Notes under the pieces: model-generated | What the model was told of the DNA's origin: nothing | Seen by the model: the letters and a program-made list of their open reading frames with translations, nothing else | Database searches by the model: none | Translations under genes and position numbers: made by a program | Source of the DNA: DATBLY01 sp963705545 | GTDB taxonomy: Bacteria > Actinomycetota > UBA4738 > HRBIN12 | NCBI GenBank assembly: GCA_963705545.1 | Contig: CAVPJX010000009.1 | Location: 1-21,356, forward strand | Length of the DNA stretch: 21,356 nucleotides | Direction of reading: 5' to 3' | Shown here: positions 1 to 6,682 of the stretch, in pieces | Numbering within the stretch: the stretch's first letter is position 1 | Layout: each line of letters begins with the position of its first letter

Positions 1-22
1 CTGCGGCCCTGGGCCACGGCGC

Positions 23-222
23 TCAGGATGATCCGAGCGCGTCGATCCGATCGCGGTGCGCGTGGCGATCACCACGTTCCCCTTCGCTTCGAAGATCGCG
101 AGCACGCGCCGGAGCTGCTCGAGCGCGTCGTCGAGACGCCCCGCCGCTTCGTACACCTCCGCGAGGGTGCCGTGCGCGTCCGCGATCGTGTCCACGAAGT
201 CGATCGGCTCGGTCATCGCCAC
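23..222 (-). pseudogene. TPR-protein C-terminal fragment, possibly frameshifted
   Basis: The minus strand reads V-A-M-T-E-P-I-D-F-V-D from a GTG at 222 that follows a GGGAG about 8 bases upstream. It continues through a TPR-like helix pair (GTLAEVYEAAGRLDDALEQL) and then AIFEAKGNVV. From family knowledge, this resembles the extreme C-terminus of cyclase/TPR regulators, where a KGN-V-V motif is followed by a short helix and a stop. In the current frame the reading runs off the window edge with a non-helical tail. A shift of one frame near position 52 gives D-R-I-D-A-L-G-S-S and a stop at 25-23, which fits such a tail better. I infer a 3' fragment or decayed gene. It could instead be the start of an intact gene continuing beyond the window. 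Confidence 0.35.
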
Positions 223-238
223 GGCTTCTTCTCCCTGG

Positions 239-1165
239 TCACCGGACGGGACACACGTGGCCTTCCGCGACGAAGTCGACTGGTACGAGGAGGCAACCGA
301 CGGGTCGAGCGATCCGACCCGGATGCCGCCGTGGACCGTCGAGGAGTGGCGGAGCGCCCGCTGAGCGCGCCGGGCCCGATGCCCTCCGGCTCCAGCCGCC
401 CGGCTTCCAGCCGAGCGCACGGCCCCACGCGAACGCGGCGAACGCGTCGGGCGCTTCCGACCAGACGTTCCACGCGCGCTCCATCGCGTCGAGCTCGACG
501 GTGGTCGCCAGCCCGAGGCGCAGCGCGGCTTCTGCGTACTCGTCGTCGCGGCAGTCCTCTGCGCGGCCAAGGCCGAACGAGCGCACGCCCTCGCGCGTCC
601 CGTAGCTCAGGTACATCGTCGAGGCCTGGATCCGCTCGAAGCCCGCCTGGTGCAGCAGGCCCCGGAGGGCTCGCCCTCGATACGGGTCGAGGCCCCACGC
701 ACGCCAGAGCTCCTCGCGGATCGCGTAGAAGCGGCGTAGCAGGGGCTCGTCAGGCCCGGCCACGATGAAGCCGCCGTACTCCACGGACGCGACGCCGACG
801 ATGCCGCTCGGCTTCAGCACGCGATGGATCTCGCGCAGGCCGTCGACCGGACGCTCGAGGGTCTCGAGCATCGAGTGGGCGAGGCACGCATCGAACCCAT
901 CGTCGGGCAGGTCCAGCTCGTAGACGTCGCCGACGCGGAACGCCACGTTGTCGATCCCCAGCGCATCGGCGTAAGCCCGGGCGTCGTCGAACTCGTCCTC
1001 GGCGTCGACGCCGATCAGGCTCCGGACGTGGTGCGCCAACCCCAGCGAGATCGTGCCCGGCCCGCACCCCACGTCCAGGAGGTCCGTGTCAGGTGTCAGG
1101 AACGGGATCAGGAAGTCGGCGTAGACCCCTGCGCTCCGTTGCGCGATGCGCTGCTCGAACGACAC
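239..1165 (-). CDS. class I SAM-dependent methyltransferase
   Basis: This is a cytosolic methyltransferase of the ubiE/Methyltransf_11 type. Motif I is LLDVGCGPGTISLGL near residue 30, followed by the acidic end of strand 2 (LIGVDAEDEF), the motif with R-V-G-D-V, and EIHRVLKPSGIVGVASVEYG for motifs II and III. The C-terminal half carries aromatic and charged residues typical of small-molecule methyltransferases, so the acceptor is unknown. I chose GTG at 1165 (V-S-F-E-Q-R-I), because the ORF upstream of it overlaps the SnoaL gene and lacks family similarity. The expected C-terminus is near WGRALGWKPGG (about position 395). The following roughly 50 codons to the stop at 241-239 have poor codon bias and look like read-through, so the original stop may have been lost. 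The gene lies 65 bases downstream of the SnoaL-like gene and is probably co-transcribed with it. Confidence 0.85.
   Translation of the reverse strand: MSFEQRIAQRSAGVYADFLIPFLTPDTDLLDVGCGPGTISLGLAHHVRSLIGVDAEDEFDDARAYADALGIDNVAFRVGDVYELDLPDDGFDACLAHSMLETLERPVDGLREIHRVLKPSGIVGVASVEYGGFIVAGPDEPLLRRFYAIREELWRAWGLDPYRGRALRGLLHQAGFERIQASTMYLSYGTREGVRSFGLGRAEDCRDDEYAEAALRLGLATTVELDAMERAWNVWSEAPDAFAAFAWGRALGWKPGGWSRRASGPARSAGAPPLLDGPRRHPGRIARPVGCLLVPVDFVAEGHVCPVR
257..364 (+). CDS. possible small ORF or gene remnant
   Basis: This plus-strand frame from GTG 257 encodes 35 residues rich in Asp, Glu and Trp (for example RDEVDWYEEATDG, PPWTVEEW). About 90% of third positions are G or C, as in real genes here. 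The overlapping minus-strand tail of the methyltransferase ORF has many A/T third positions over the same bases. The frame continues upstream as W-S-P-D-G-T-H-V-A-F, like a PD40 propeller repeat, but there it collides with the TPR fragment on the other strand. It may therefore be the end of a broken propeller gene or a real small protein. I do not recognise a function, and no strong ribosome binding site is visible. Confidence 0.25.
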   Translation: MAFRDEVDWYEEATDGSSDPTRMPPWTVEEWRSAR

Positions 1166-1230
1166 GGGGGCGGAGTGTAGGGGGTCGCGCCCCAGCGCAA
1201 CGGCCACCGATGTGACCGCGGGTTCTCCGT

Positions 1231-1629
1231 CTACGTCCCCCAGCCCGGCCAGGGATCGCGGAGCTCGGGCAGCGTCTGCCAGTACTCGCGCAGGTCGGTG
1301 CACAGGCCGTCGTCATCGAACCGCATCAGCAGGCAGCCGGGAAGCGTGAGCGGCTCGCCGCCGGCCAGCATCCGGGTCCAGAACTCGACCTGGACGCGGT
1401 CGCCGTCGATCACCGGCTCGCCCATCCAGACCTTCACGTCGGACTGGACCGCGCACACGGTCCGCCAGTACTCCTCGACGCCAGCGCGGCCGCGGTGCGG
1501 CTCCTCGAAGATGTTCGAGCGGTAGTTCGCGTCCTCGGTGAAGAGCGCGCCGGCAGCGACGTCGTCGCCGGTCTCCCACGCGACGCGGTAGGCCTCGCTC
1601 CACGCCCTGACCTGCTCCGTCGTCGGCAT
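1231..1629 (-). CDS. SnoaL-like / NTF2-fold protein
   Basis: This 132-residue protein has the SnoaL-like (NTF2 superfamily) layout. It opens with a helix (EQVRAWSEAYRVAWETGD) and then LFTEDANYRSNIFEEPHRG and GVEEYWRTV. Beta strands follow, holding VDG-type turns and VQVEFWTRM, and it ends near a Trp-rich strand (PWPGWGT). Members of this fold are polyketide cyclases, isomerases, or simply ligand-binding proteins that handle hydrophobic small molecules; the substrate cannot be told from sequence. Start ATG 1629 has a GGGGG run about 7 bases upstream. It is probably the first gene of a two-gene unit with the methyltransferase. It is divergent from the PD40 gene at 1718, and both promoters must fit into 88 bases. 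Confidence 0.85.
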   Translation of the reverse strand: MPTTEQVRAWSEAYRVAWETGDDVAAGALFTEDANYRSNIFEEPHRGRAGVEEYWRTVCAVQSDVKVWMGEPVIDGDRVQVEFWTRMLAGGEPLTLPGCLLMRFDDDGLCTDLREYWQTLPELRDPWPGWGT

Positions 1630-1659
1630 CCGCTGACCCCCGTTCGTCCCAGTGCGCGG

Positions 1660-1665
1660 AGGCTA
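1660..1665 (-). promoter_or_regulatory. probable -10 box of the SnoaL gene
   Basis: The minus strand reads TAGCCT, a good actinobacterial TAnnnT -10 hexamer. It would place the transcript start about 24 bases before the ATG at 1629 and leave room for the GGGGG ribosome binding site. No convincing -35 is seen. On the plus strand the same gap has TACGGT at 1701-1706, only 11 bases before the PD40 start codon, which would give that gene a very short leader. Confidence 0.3.
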
Positions 1666-1717
1666 GCGCGTAGGACCGTGCCCGGAGCGGTCCGTCAGGG
1701 TACGGTCGCGGGCAGGG

Positions 1718-3046
1718 ATGGCGACCTCCGGCCGACACCGCCCGATCCACCACCGACGCCGGAACCCGTGGCGTTGGATCCTCGTCGTGGTGCTCGTCGC
1801 GGTCGTCGCGGGGGGCGTGGCGGTCGCGATCACTCGGCCGCCGTGGCTGGAGTCGCTCACGACCACGACGATCGGGGTCGACCTCACGCCGCCCGAAGTT
1901 CCGCCGTGCCCGTCGGCGCAGCTGGGGTTCGGCTCGACGCTCGGCTCGGTCGCGTGGGTCGACGCGGGCACGCTGCACCTGCTGGACCTGGACACGTGCG
2001 ACGAGCGCATCCTGGTCGCCTCGGGCGCAGAGCCACCGGTCCGGTTCAGCCACGACGGGACGTGGGTGGCGTTCGGCGACGGCGCGATCGTCCCGGCCGA
2101 GGGCGGCGACGTGCAACGCCCGCTCGGGCCGCTCCCGACCTGGGACTGGTCGCCGACCGCGAACACGCTCGCGGGGGCGCGGCCGGAGGGCGGCCTGGGC
2201 GTCGGCGGCCCGGACCACCCGACGGTGGAACTGCTGGGCGCGAAGGAACGCGTCGGGTCGGTCGCGTTCGCGCCGGACGGCCGGCAGGTCGCGGTCGACC
2301 TAGGCGACGATCGTGTGGCGGTCGTCGACGCGGCCGACGGGGCGATGCGCACGATCTATGACGTCTCCTCGGGGACGAACGCGCCGCCGCGGGTCGCCGG
2401 CTGGACGCCTGACGGACGCTGGGTCCTGTTCTTCTCGCGGTTCCAGGGGCGTACCGCCGTGCCGCTGAACGCCGCACCGGCCGACGGCGGCGACTGGGTC
2501 AACGTGTTCGACCCCGTCCTGCCGCACGACGACTACCTGAGCTGGTGCGGTCGGAAGCGCTTGGCCCTGGCGGGCGGCGCGGAGTCGACGCCGAGCCTGG
2601 GCAACCAGGTGCTGGTGTCCGGCCCGCCCGACTGGGGGTTCCGCAACCTGTCCGAGGACTTCAGCCGGAGCTGGTTCTGGCCGGCGTGCTCGCCCGACGG
2701 CCGTTGGATCGTCACGACCGTCACGCCGGCCCACACGGAGTCCCCGCCGGGCCACGGCCTGCGGACCCTGTGGCTGCTCACCACCGACGGCTCCGAGCGC
2801 CGGCGCATGACCGGCAAGGCGAACGCGGCGTTCGAGACGCCGGGGTGGTCGGCCGACGGGCGGTTCGTGCTGGCGGTCCGGCGAGGCGTCGGCCCGGCCG
2901 ACCCCGGGAGCCTCGTGCTGTTCCGGTTCGACCCCGCGACCGGCAAGACGACGCGCGCCGACGAGCCGATCGCGGACCTGGGGCCTGCCGGGGGCGAGCC
3001 CGGGCACGCAGACTGGTCGGACCGCCTGGACTGGTACCGACCGTAG
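1718..3046 (+). CDS. membrane-anchored PD40/TolB-like beta-propeller protein
   Basis: This 442-residue protein begins with an Arg/His-rich cytoplasmic stretch. A single hydrophobic helix follows at about residues 20-42 (WILVVVLVAVVAGGVAVAI), then a Thr/Pro-rich linker and a propeller domain, so it should be anchored with the propeller outside. WD40-like PD40 blades are visible as FSHDGTWVAFGDG, FAPDGRQVAVDL, WTPDGRWVLFF, CSPDGRWIVTTV and WSADGRFVLAV. Known PD40 domains mediate protein or ligand contacts and have no active site of their own. The ATG at 1718 gives the complete positively charged N-terminus; the ribosome binding site is weak (AGGG directly before ATG), consistent with a short-leader transcript. 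It ends in a typical D-W-x-D-x-L-D-W-Y motif. The MDMPI-like gene starts 57 bases downstream and may be co-transcribed. Confidence 0.85.
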   Translation: MATSGRHRPIHHRRRNPWRWILVVVLVAVVAGGVAVAITRPPWLESLTTTTIGVDLTPPEVPPCPSAQLGFGSTLGSVAWVDAGTLHLLDLDTCDERILVASGAEPPVRFSHDGTWVAFGDGAIVPAEGGDVQRPLGPLPTWDWSPTANTLAGARPEGGLGVGGPDHPTVELLGAKERVGSVAFAPDGRQVAVDLGDDRVAVVDAADGAMRTIYDVSSGTNAPPRVAGWTPDGRWVLFFSRFQGRTAVPLNAAPADGGDWVNVFDPVLPHDDYLSWCGRKRLALAGGAESTPSLGNQVLVSGPPDWGFRNLSEDFSRSWFWPACSPDGRWIVTTVTPAHTESPPGHGLRTLWLLTTDGSERRRMTGKANAAFETPGWSADGRFVLAVRRGVGPADPGSLVLFRFDPATGKTTRADEPIADLGPAGGEPGHADWSDRLDWYRP

Positions 3047-3047
3047 C

Positions 3048-3065
3048 GCCGGACCTTCGCCCGGC
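3048..3065 (+). terminator. weak hairpin after the PD40 gene
   Basis: GCCGG and CCGGC form a 5-bp stem around an 8-base loop just after the stop codon, followed by TTATCGTT. The stem is short and the T-tract poor. It may only attenuate read-through into the next gene. Confidence 0.2.
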
Positions 3066-3102
3066 TTATCGTTCGGAGTCCACCGTCCGGAGGGGGCTCG
3101 CG

Positions 3103-3783
3103 ATGGGCTGGGACTACTCGTTCGCCGAGGCGACCGACGTGCTGGAGGAGGAGCTGCTGAAGCTCCTCGACGTCTTCGACGGGCTCTCCGACGACGACTG
3201 GAGCGCGTCCACCCGCCTGGAGCCGCTCGACGCGACGCTCGAGCACTGGACCGTGTTCGAGCTGGCCGGCCACTTCGACATCTCGATCGGCCTGACGCGG
3301 ATGTTGATCGCGGACCCGTCGGACGGCCAGCCCGGGCGCGATCGCGTGAGCTTCTTCATCTTCCCGCGCTCGGAGGTGGCGCCGGTCGTCTACGACTACG
3401 CGTACACGATGGTCCAGGGCAAGACACCGGCCGACATGCCGGCGACGCTCCGCGAGACGTTCACGAAGACGATCTCGGAGGCTCGCGCGAAACCACCGGA
3501 GCTCGTCGGCTCCGGGTACTACGCGCTGATGGAGCTGGGCGAGTTCGTGCCGAGCCGCGTCGTCGAGGCGGTCGTGCACGGCTTCGACCTGACCGACGCG
3601 CTGGGACGCGACACGATCGCCGGCGAACGCGCGGTGCGGATCACCGCGGGGATCCTCGACGAGCTGCTCGCGCGTCGGACCGTCGCCGGGCGCCCGAGCG
3701 ACCTGGGCGACGACCTCGCGTGGGTGCGCGCGGCCTCGGGCCGGGCGGAGCACGACGATCCGCGGCTGCCGCTGATCGGCTAG
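3103..3783 (+). CDS. maleylpyruvate isomerase family (MDMPI-like) mycothiol-dependent enzyme
   Basis: This 226-residue protein has the DinB/MDMPI four-helix fold. I see helix 1 with LSDDDWSASTRLEPLD, then WTVFELAGHFDIS carrying His57, and later VVEAVVHGFDLTDALG carrying Glu155 and His159. In the characterised mycothiol-dependent maleylpyruvate isomerase of Corynebacterium, a His-Glu-His set at equivalent spacing binds zinc, so a metal site is probably intact here. The true substrate is not predictable; many actinobacterial paralogs may be thiol transferases or detoxification enzymes. Start ATG 3103 has an excellent ribosome binding site (GGAGGGGG, 6 bases upstream). The stop codon TAG shares three bases with the stop of the convergent gene at 3780. 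Confidence 0.8.
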   Translation: MGWDYSFAEATDVLEEELLKLLDVFDGLSDDDWSASTRLEPLDATLEHWTVFELAGHFDISIGLTRMLIADPSDGQPGRDRVSFFIFPRSEVAPVVYDYAYTMVQGKTPADMPATLRETFTKTISEARAKPPELVGSGYYALMELGEFVPSRVVEAVVHGFDLTDALGRDTIAGERAVRITAGILDELLARRTVAGRPSDLGDDLAWVRAASGRAEHDDPRLPLIG

Positions 3784-4151
3784 CCGTCGACCAGCAGGCT
3801 CCGGTCGACGCGGAGCCGCGTCAGGATCCACCGGACCGGGAACGGCAGCGCCGGGTGGCCCGGCATCGCCACGATCCGCGGGTGCGTGATCCGATGCGTC
3901 CGGCCGCGCGTGATCAGCTCGGCTTCGCCCGCCACCTGCACGTTCCTCACCCAGTCCCCCACGCGGTACGTCAGGGGGAGCTCCCAGCCGCTGGGCCGAC
4001 GGAAGGCGTTCACCGGCGTCCGATATGACCGACCGCTCTTCCGCCCGCGGTGGAGGACCACCGCGAACCCGGGCAGCCGCTCGGCGAACGGCGGCGTGAT
4101 GCGGTTCGTCACGACGCGGTTGAAGCGGGCGAGCGACCGCGGCAGCGGCAC
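3780..4151 (-). CDS. deazaflavin (F420)-dependent nitroreductase family protein
   Basis: This 123-residue protein is the size of Ddn-family split-barrel oxidoreductases. The family signature is clear: LHRGRKSGRSYRTPVNAF (the F420/FMN phosphate-binding region), then WELPLTYRVGDWVRNVQVAG and AELITRGRTHRI, with a C-terminal segment through RWILTRLRVDRS. Known members use reduced coenzyme F420 to reduce nitro groups or unsaturated ketones, and some bind other flavins. The start is GTG 4151, one base after the stop of the DinB-like gene (TGA-C-GTG), so translation is almost surely coupled. Its end overlaps the end of the MDMPI-like gene on the other strand. Confidence 0.85.
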   Translation of the reverse strand: MPLPRSLARFNRVVTNRITPPFAERLPGFAVVLHRGRKSGRSYRTPVNAFRRPSGWELPLTYRVGDWVRNVQVAGEAELITRGRTHRITHPRIVAMPGHPALPFPVRWILTRLRVDRSLLVDG

Positions 4152-4152
4152 G

Positions 4153-4665
4153 TCAGGACGTGGGCTCGGTCTCGATCACGCGCCCGTCCTGCCAGCCGTA
4201 GTCCCACACGTCGATCAGCGGGGGCTCGACGCCGAGCGATGTGAGCGCGGTGCAGATCTGGCTGCGGTGATCGGTCCCGTGGTGCACGACCTGCGCGAGC
4301 CGGATGCTCACCGGCGCCTCGGTGCTGGAGCCATCGTCGCGGTGGCGGGTCAGCCGCTGGCCGGGGTCGAGCTCTCCGGCCAGCAGCTCCGACCACGCCT
4401 CGCCGAAGCGCACCATCGTGGCCCGCAGCTCGTCCAGGTCCATCGCGTCCTCGTCGATCGGCGCGACCTCCCCCTCCGTGAGCACGAACAGGTACGAGCC
4501 GTCGGCGCCGACCAGGTGCCGCATCGTGTCGAGGATCGAGCCGTACGTGCCCGGCACCGTCGTGTCGAGCCGTTCCGGCGGCAGCTCGCGGCACACGTCC
4601 ATCAGGGTCAGCGTGGCCCACACGTGGTGGCCGAAGGCGTCCTGGAGCACGGTCGGCGTCGTCAT
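4153..4665 (-). CDS. DinB family protein
   Basis: This 170-residue four-helix-bundle protein of the DinB/YfiT family has probable metal ligands His50 (DTMRHLVGADGSY) and His129 with His133 (VVHHGTDHRSQI). That is the H-(n)-H-x3-H pattern used for a divalent metal in this family. In actinobacteria and bacilli such proteins are thiol transferases or damage-inducible proteins of uncertain substrate. The start is ATG 4665 (M-T-T-P-T-V). It is the upstream gene of a coupled pair with the deazaflavin-dependent oxidoreductase. An MDMPI-like gene of the same superfold sits just beyond on the opposite strand. Confidence 0.85.
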   Translation of the reverse strand: MTTPTVLQDAFGHHVWATLTLMDVCRELPPERLDTTVPGTYGSILDTMRHLVGADGSYLFVLTEGEVAPIDEDAMDLDELRATMVRFGEAWSELLAGELDPGQRLTRHRDDGSSTEAPVSIRLAQVVHHGTDHRSQICTALTSLGVEPPLIDVWDYGWQDGRVIETEPTS

Positions 4666-4764
4666 GGGCGCACCGTAGCAGCGCGGTCCGACGCTCGCCG
4701 GCCGGTGGCGCCGATCTTCGCCGCCGCGTAGCGTCCACCCGAGCGTTCACCAGGGGGCCACGGG

Positions 4765-5426
4765 ATGGAACGGAACGATCCGTCGTACAAGGGCCAAGCC
4801 GGGTACAACCGCTTCCTCCTGGCGATCTACGACGTGTGGGTCCTGAAGTTCATGACCCGGGCTGTCTGGAAGACCTCGGTCCCTTCGGGGGTCGAGCAGT
4901 ACCGGCGGCACCTGGGCCCGCGGCACCTCGACGTGGGTCCCGGCACCGGATACTTCATCGCCGAGGCCGCGCCGCCCGCGGGGACCCGGATCACCCTCCT
5001 CGACCCGAACCCCACCGTCCTGCAGCACGCCTCGCGGCGGCTCGCGCCGTACGCGCCGACGACCGTCGAGGCCGACGTGATGAAGCCGCTCCCCGTCGAG
5101 GGACCGTTCGACTCCGCGGCGCTCAGCTTCGTGCTGCACTGCCTGCGCGAGCCGATGTCGAACAAGGCGACGGCGGTCCGCAACATCGCCGACGTCCTCA
5201 CGCCCGACGGCGTGCTCTTCGGCGGGACGGTCCTGGGCACCGGCGCGCCGCACACGCGCTCGGCGCGGGCCTTCCTGTGGGCGGCCAACAAGCAGGGCGG
5301 CTTCGACAACCGCGGGGACACGGTCGACGGCCTTCGCAGGCGATCCTGGACGCGTCGTTCCGCGATGTGGAGATCCAGGTCTCGGGCTCGAGCGCCCTGT
5401 TCACCGCGACCGGCCCCCGAGGCTGA
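4765..5426 (+). CDS. class I SAM-dependent methyltransferase, frameshifted near its 3' end
   Basis: The start ATG 4765 follows an AGGGGG site. Residues 1-190 read as a methyltransferase: KGQAGYNRFLLAIYDVWVL, motif I LDVGPGTGYFIAEAAPP, ITLLDPNPTVLQHASRRL, SAALSFVLHCLREP and VLTPDGVLFGGTVLG. After about position 5335 this frame turns Arg/Ser-rich and runs on to 6090. The next frame gives AILDASFRDVEIQVSGSSAL followed by F-T-A-T-G and a stop at 5424-5426, exactly the C-terminal strands expected in this family. The switch needs one extra base removed (or two added) around 5330-5337. With the correction the protein is about 220 residues, the normal size. It is either a true inactivating indel or a sequencing or assembly error; the excellent codon bias on both sides favours an error or a very recent event. 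Confidence 0.8.
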
Positions 5427-5434
5427 GGCGCACC

Positions 5435-5453
5435 GGCGGCTCAGGCGGCCGCC
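5435..5453. terminator. possible bidirectional hairpin between convergent genes
   Basis: GGCGGC and GCCGCC form a 6-bp all-G/C stem with a 7-base loop. It lies in the 84-base gap between the methyltransferase stop and the stop of the convergent flavoprotein gene. No T-tract is present on either side. Confidence 0.2.
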
Positions 5454-5510
5454 ATCGACGGGGCGCCGAGCCCGGACCTCGCGCGACCGCCGCGCCAGCT
5501 GCTTCACGAT

Positions 5511-6554
5511 CTATCGTACGTCGCGACCGACGCCGGGGATCACGTCCGACCCGGAGGCGAACTGGAACGGGAGCCCGACGAAGTACAGACCGGGCTCGCT
5601 GGTCACGACGCCGCGCTCGTGCATCGGAGCTCCGTCCTCGCCGAAGATCGGCAGGTCGATGAAGGACAGGTCGTGGCGGAACCCGACGCACCACACGACG
5701 TTGGCGACGTCGTCCAGCACCCGACCGCCCTCGACCACCGGCTTGCCGTCGCCGACGCCCACGGTCCTCGGCACGTTCTCGACGCCCGCCGCGGCGAGCC
5801 ACTTCGGCTTCACGCGCACGAGCGGGTCGCCCTTCGCCATCTGCTTCGCGATCACCTTGCGGCCGATCGGGTTGCGGAGCGTGAACACGTGCACGCCCAG
5901 GAACCGGATCACGTGGAACACGATGTTGCGCGCGACCCAGCCGTCGATGTCCGGGGGGATGTGGCCGCTGGGCGCGCCGGACTGCATCGTCGGGTGGGTC
6001 TTCGCGACCTCGAGCGCGATGTCGCCGCCCGAGTTCCCGACCCCAACCACCAGGACGCGACCGTCGCGGAGCTGCGAGGGGTTGCGATAGGCGCTGGAGT
6101 GGAGCTGGACGATCGACGGATCGAGCTCCGACGCGAACACCGGGATCCGCGGTTCGCGGTGGGCGCCCGAGGCGATCACGACGTCGGCGGCCTCGAACGT
6201 GGCGTCGCCCGCGGTCACGAGATAGCGGTCGCCGTCGCGCCGCACGCCGTCGACGCGCACCCCCAGCCGGAGCGGCAGCCGGAACCGCGCCGCGTACGCC
6301 TCGAGGTAGTCCGCGAACGCGTCCTTCGTCGGGCACGTCGAGTCCTTCGACGGGAACGCCATCCCGTCGAGCGAGCACGCGTACGCGGGGGTGAACAGGC
6401 GCAGCGAGTCGTACCGCTGGCGCCAGTTGTCCCCGACGCGGGCGTTCGCGTCCAGGATCACGAACGACCGTCCCGCGCGCTGCAGGTGGTATCCCGTCAC
6501 CAGGCCGGCCTGGCCGGCGCCGATCACGACCGTGTCGAAGCGCTCCGTGCGCAT
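5511..6554 (-). CDS. flavin-containing monooxygenase-like NAD(P)/FAD oxidoreductase
   Basis: This 347-residue two-dinucleotide-binding-domain flavoprotein is of the CzcO/YUCCA/FMO type. The FAD-binding Rossmann motif is VVIGAGQAGLVTGYHL (residues 9-24). Then come GDNWRQRYDSLRLFTPA and the NAD(P)H motif VLVVGVGNSGGDIALEVA (about 167-184), and GLYFVGLPFQF near the end. Such enzymes oxygenate small lipophilic or nitrogen/sulphur compounds. The start ATG 6554 has a strong GGAGGGAG ribosome binding site. The C-terminus stops at GVGRDVR, where relatives normally continue with one more helix. After the TAG the same frame reads I-V-K-Q-L-A-R-R-S-R-E-V, very like that missing helix. The enzyme probably still folds. 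The stop faces the convergent methyltransferase. Confidence 0.85.
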   Translation of the reverse strand: MRTERFDTVVIGAGQAGLVTGYHLQRAGRSFVILDANARVGDNWRQRYDSLRLFTPAYACSLDGMAFPSKDSTCPTKDAFADYLEAYAARFRLPLRLGVRVDGVRRDGDRYLVTAGDATFEAADVVIASGAHREPRIPVFASELDPSIVQLHSSAYRNPSQLRDGRVLVVGVGNSGGDIALEVAKTHPTMQSGAPSGHIPPDIDGWVARNIVFHVIRFLGVHVFTLRNPIGRKVIAKQMAKGDPLVRVKPKWLAAAGVENVPRTVGVGDGKPVVEGGRVLDDVANVVWCVGFRHDLSFIDLPIFGEDGAPMHERGVVTSEPGLYFVGLPFQFASGSDVIPGVGRDVR

Positions 6555-6682
6555 GGCGTCTCCCTCCGTCGGGGCAAGTGGACAGGGCGACGCTAGGGCT
6601 GGGGCGGAACAGGGCGCATCGACGGAACCCACCAACCTGCGGAACGGGGCGTGTGGTGCGAACGCACCATGCGGGGATCGGG

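Noticed and set aside
5427..6090. A long plus-strand continuation of the second methyltransferase to position 6090
   Set aside because: It is out-of-frame read-through antisense to the flavoprotein gene, with Ser/Thr/Pro/Arg-rich content and no domain.
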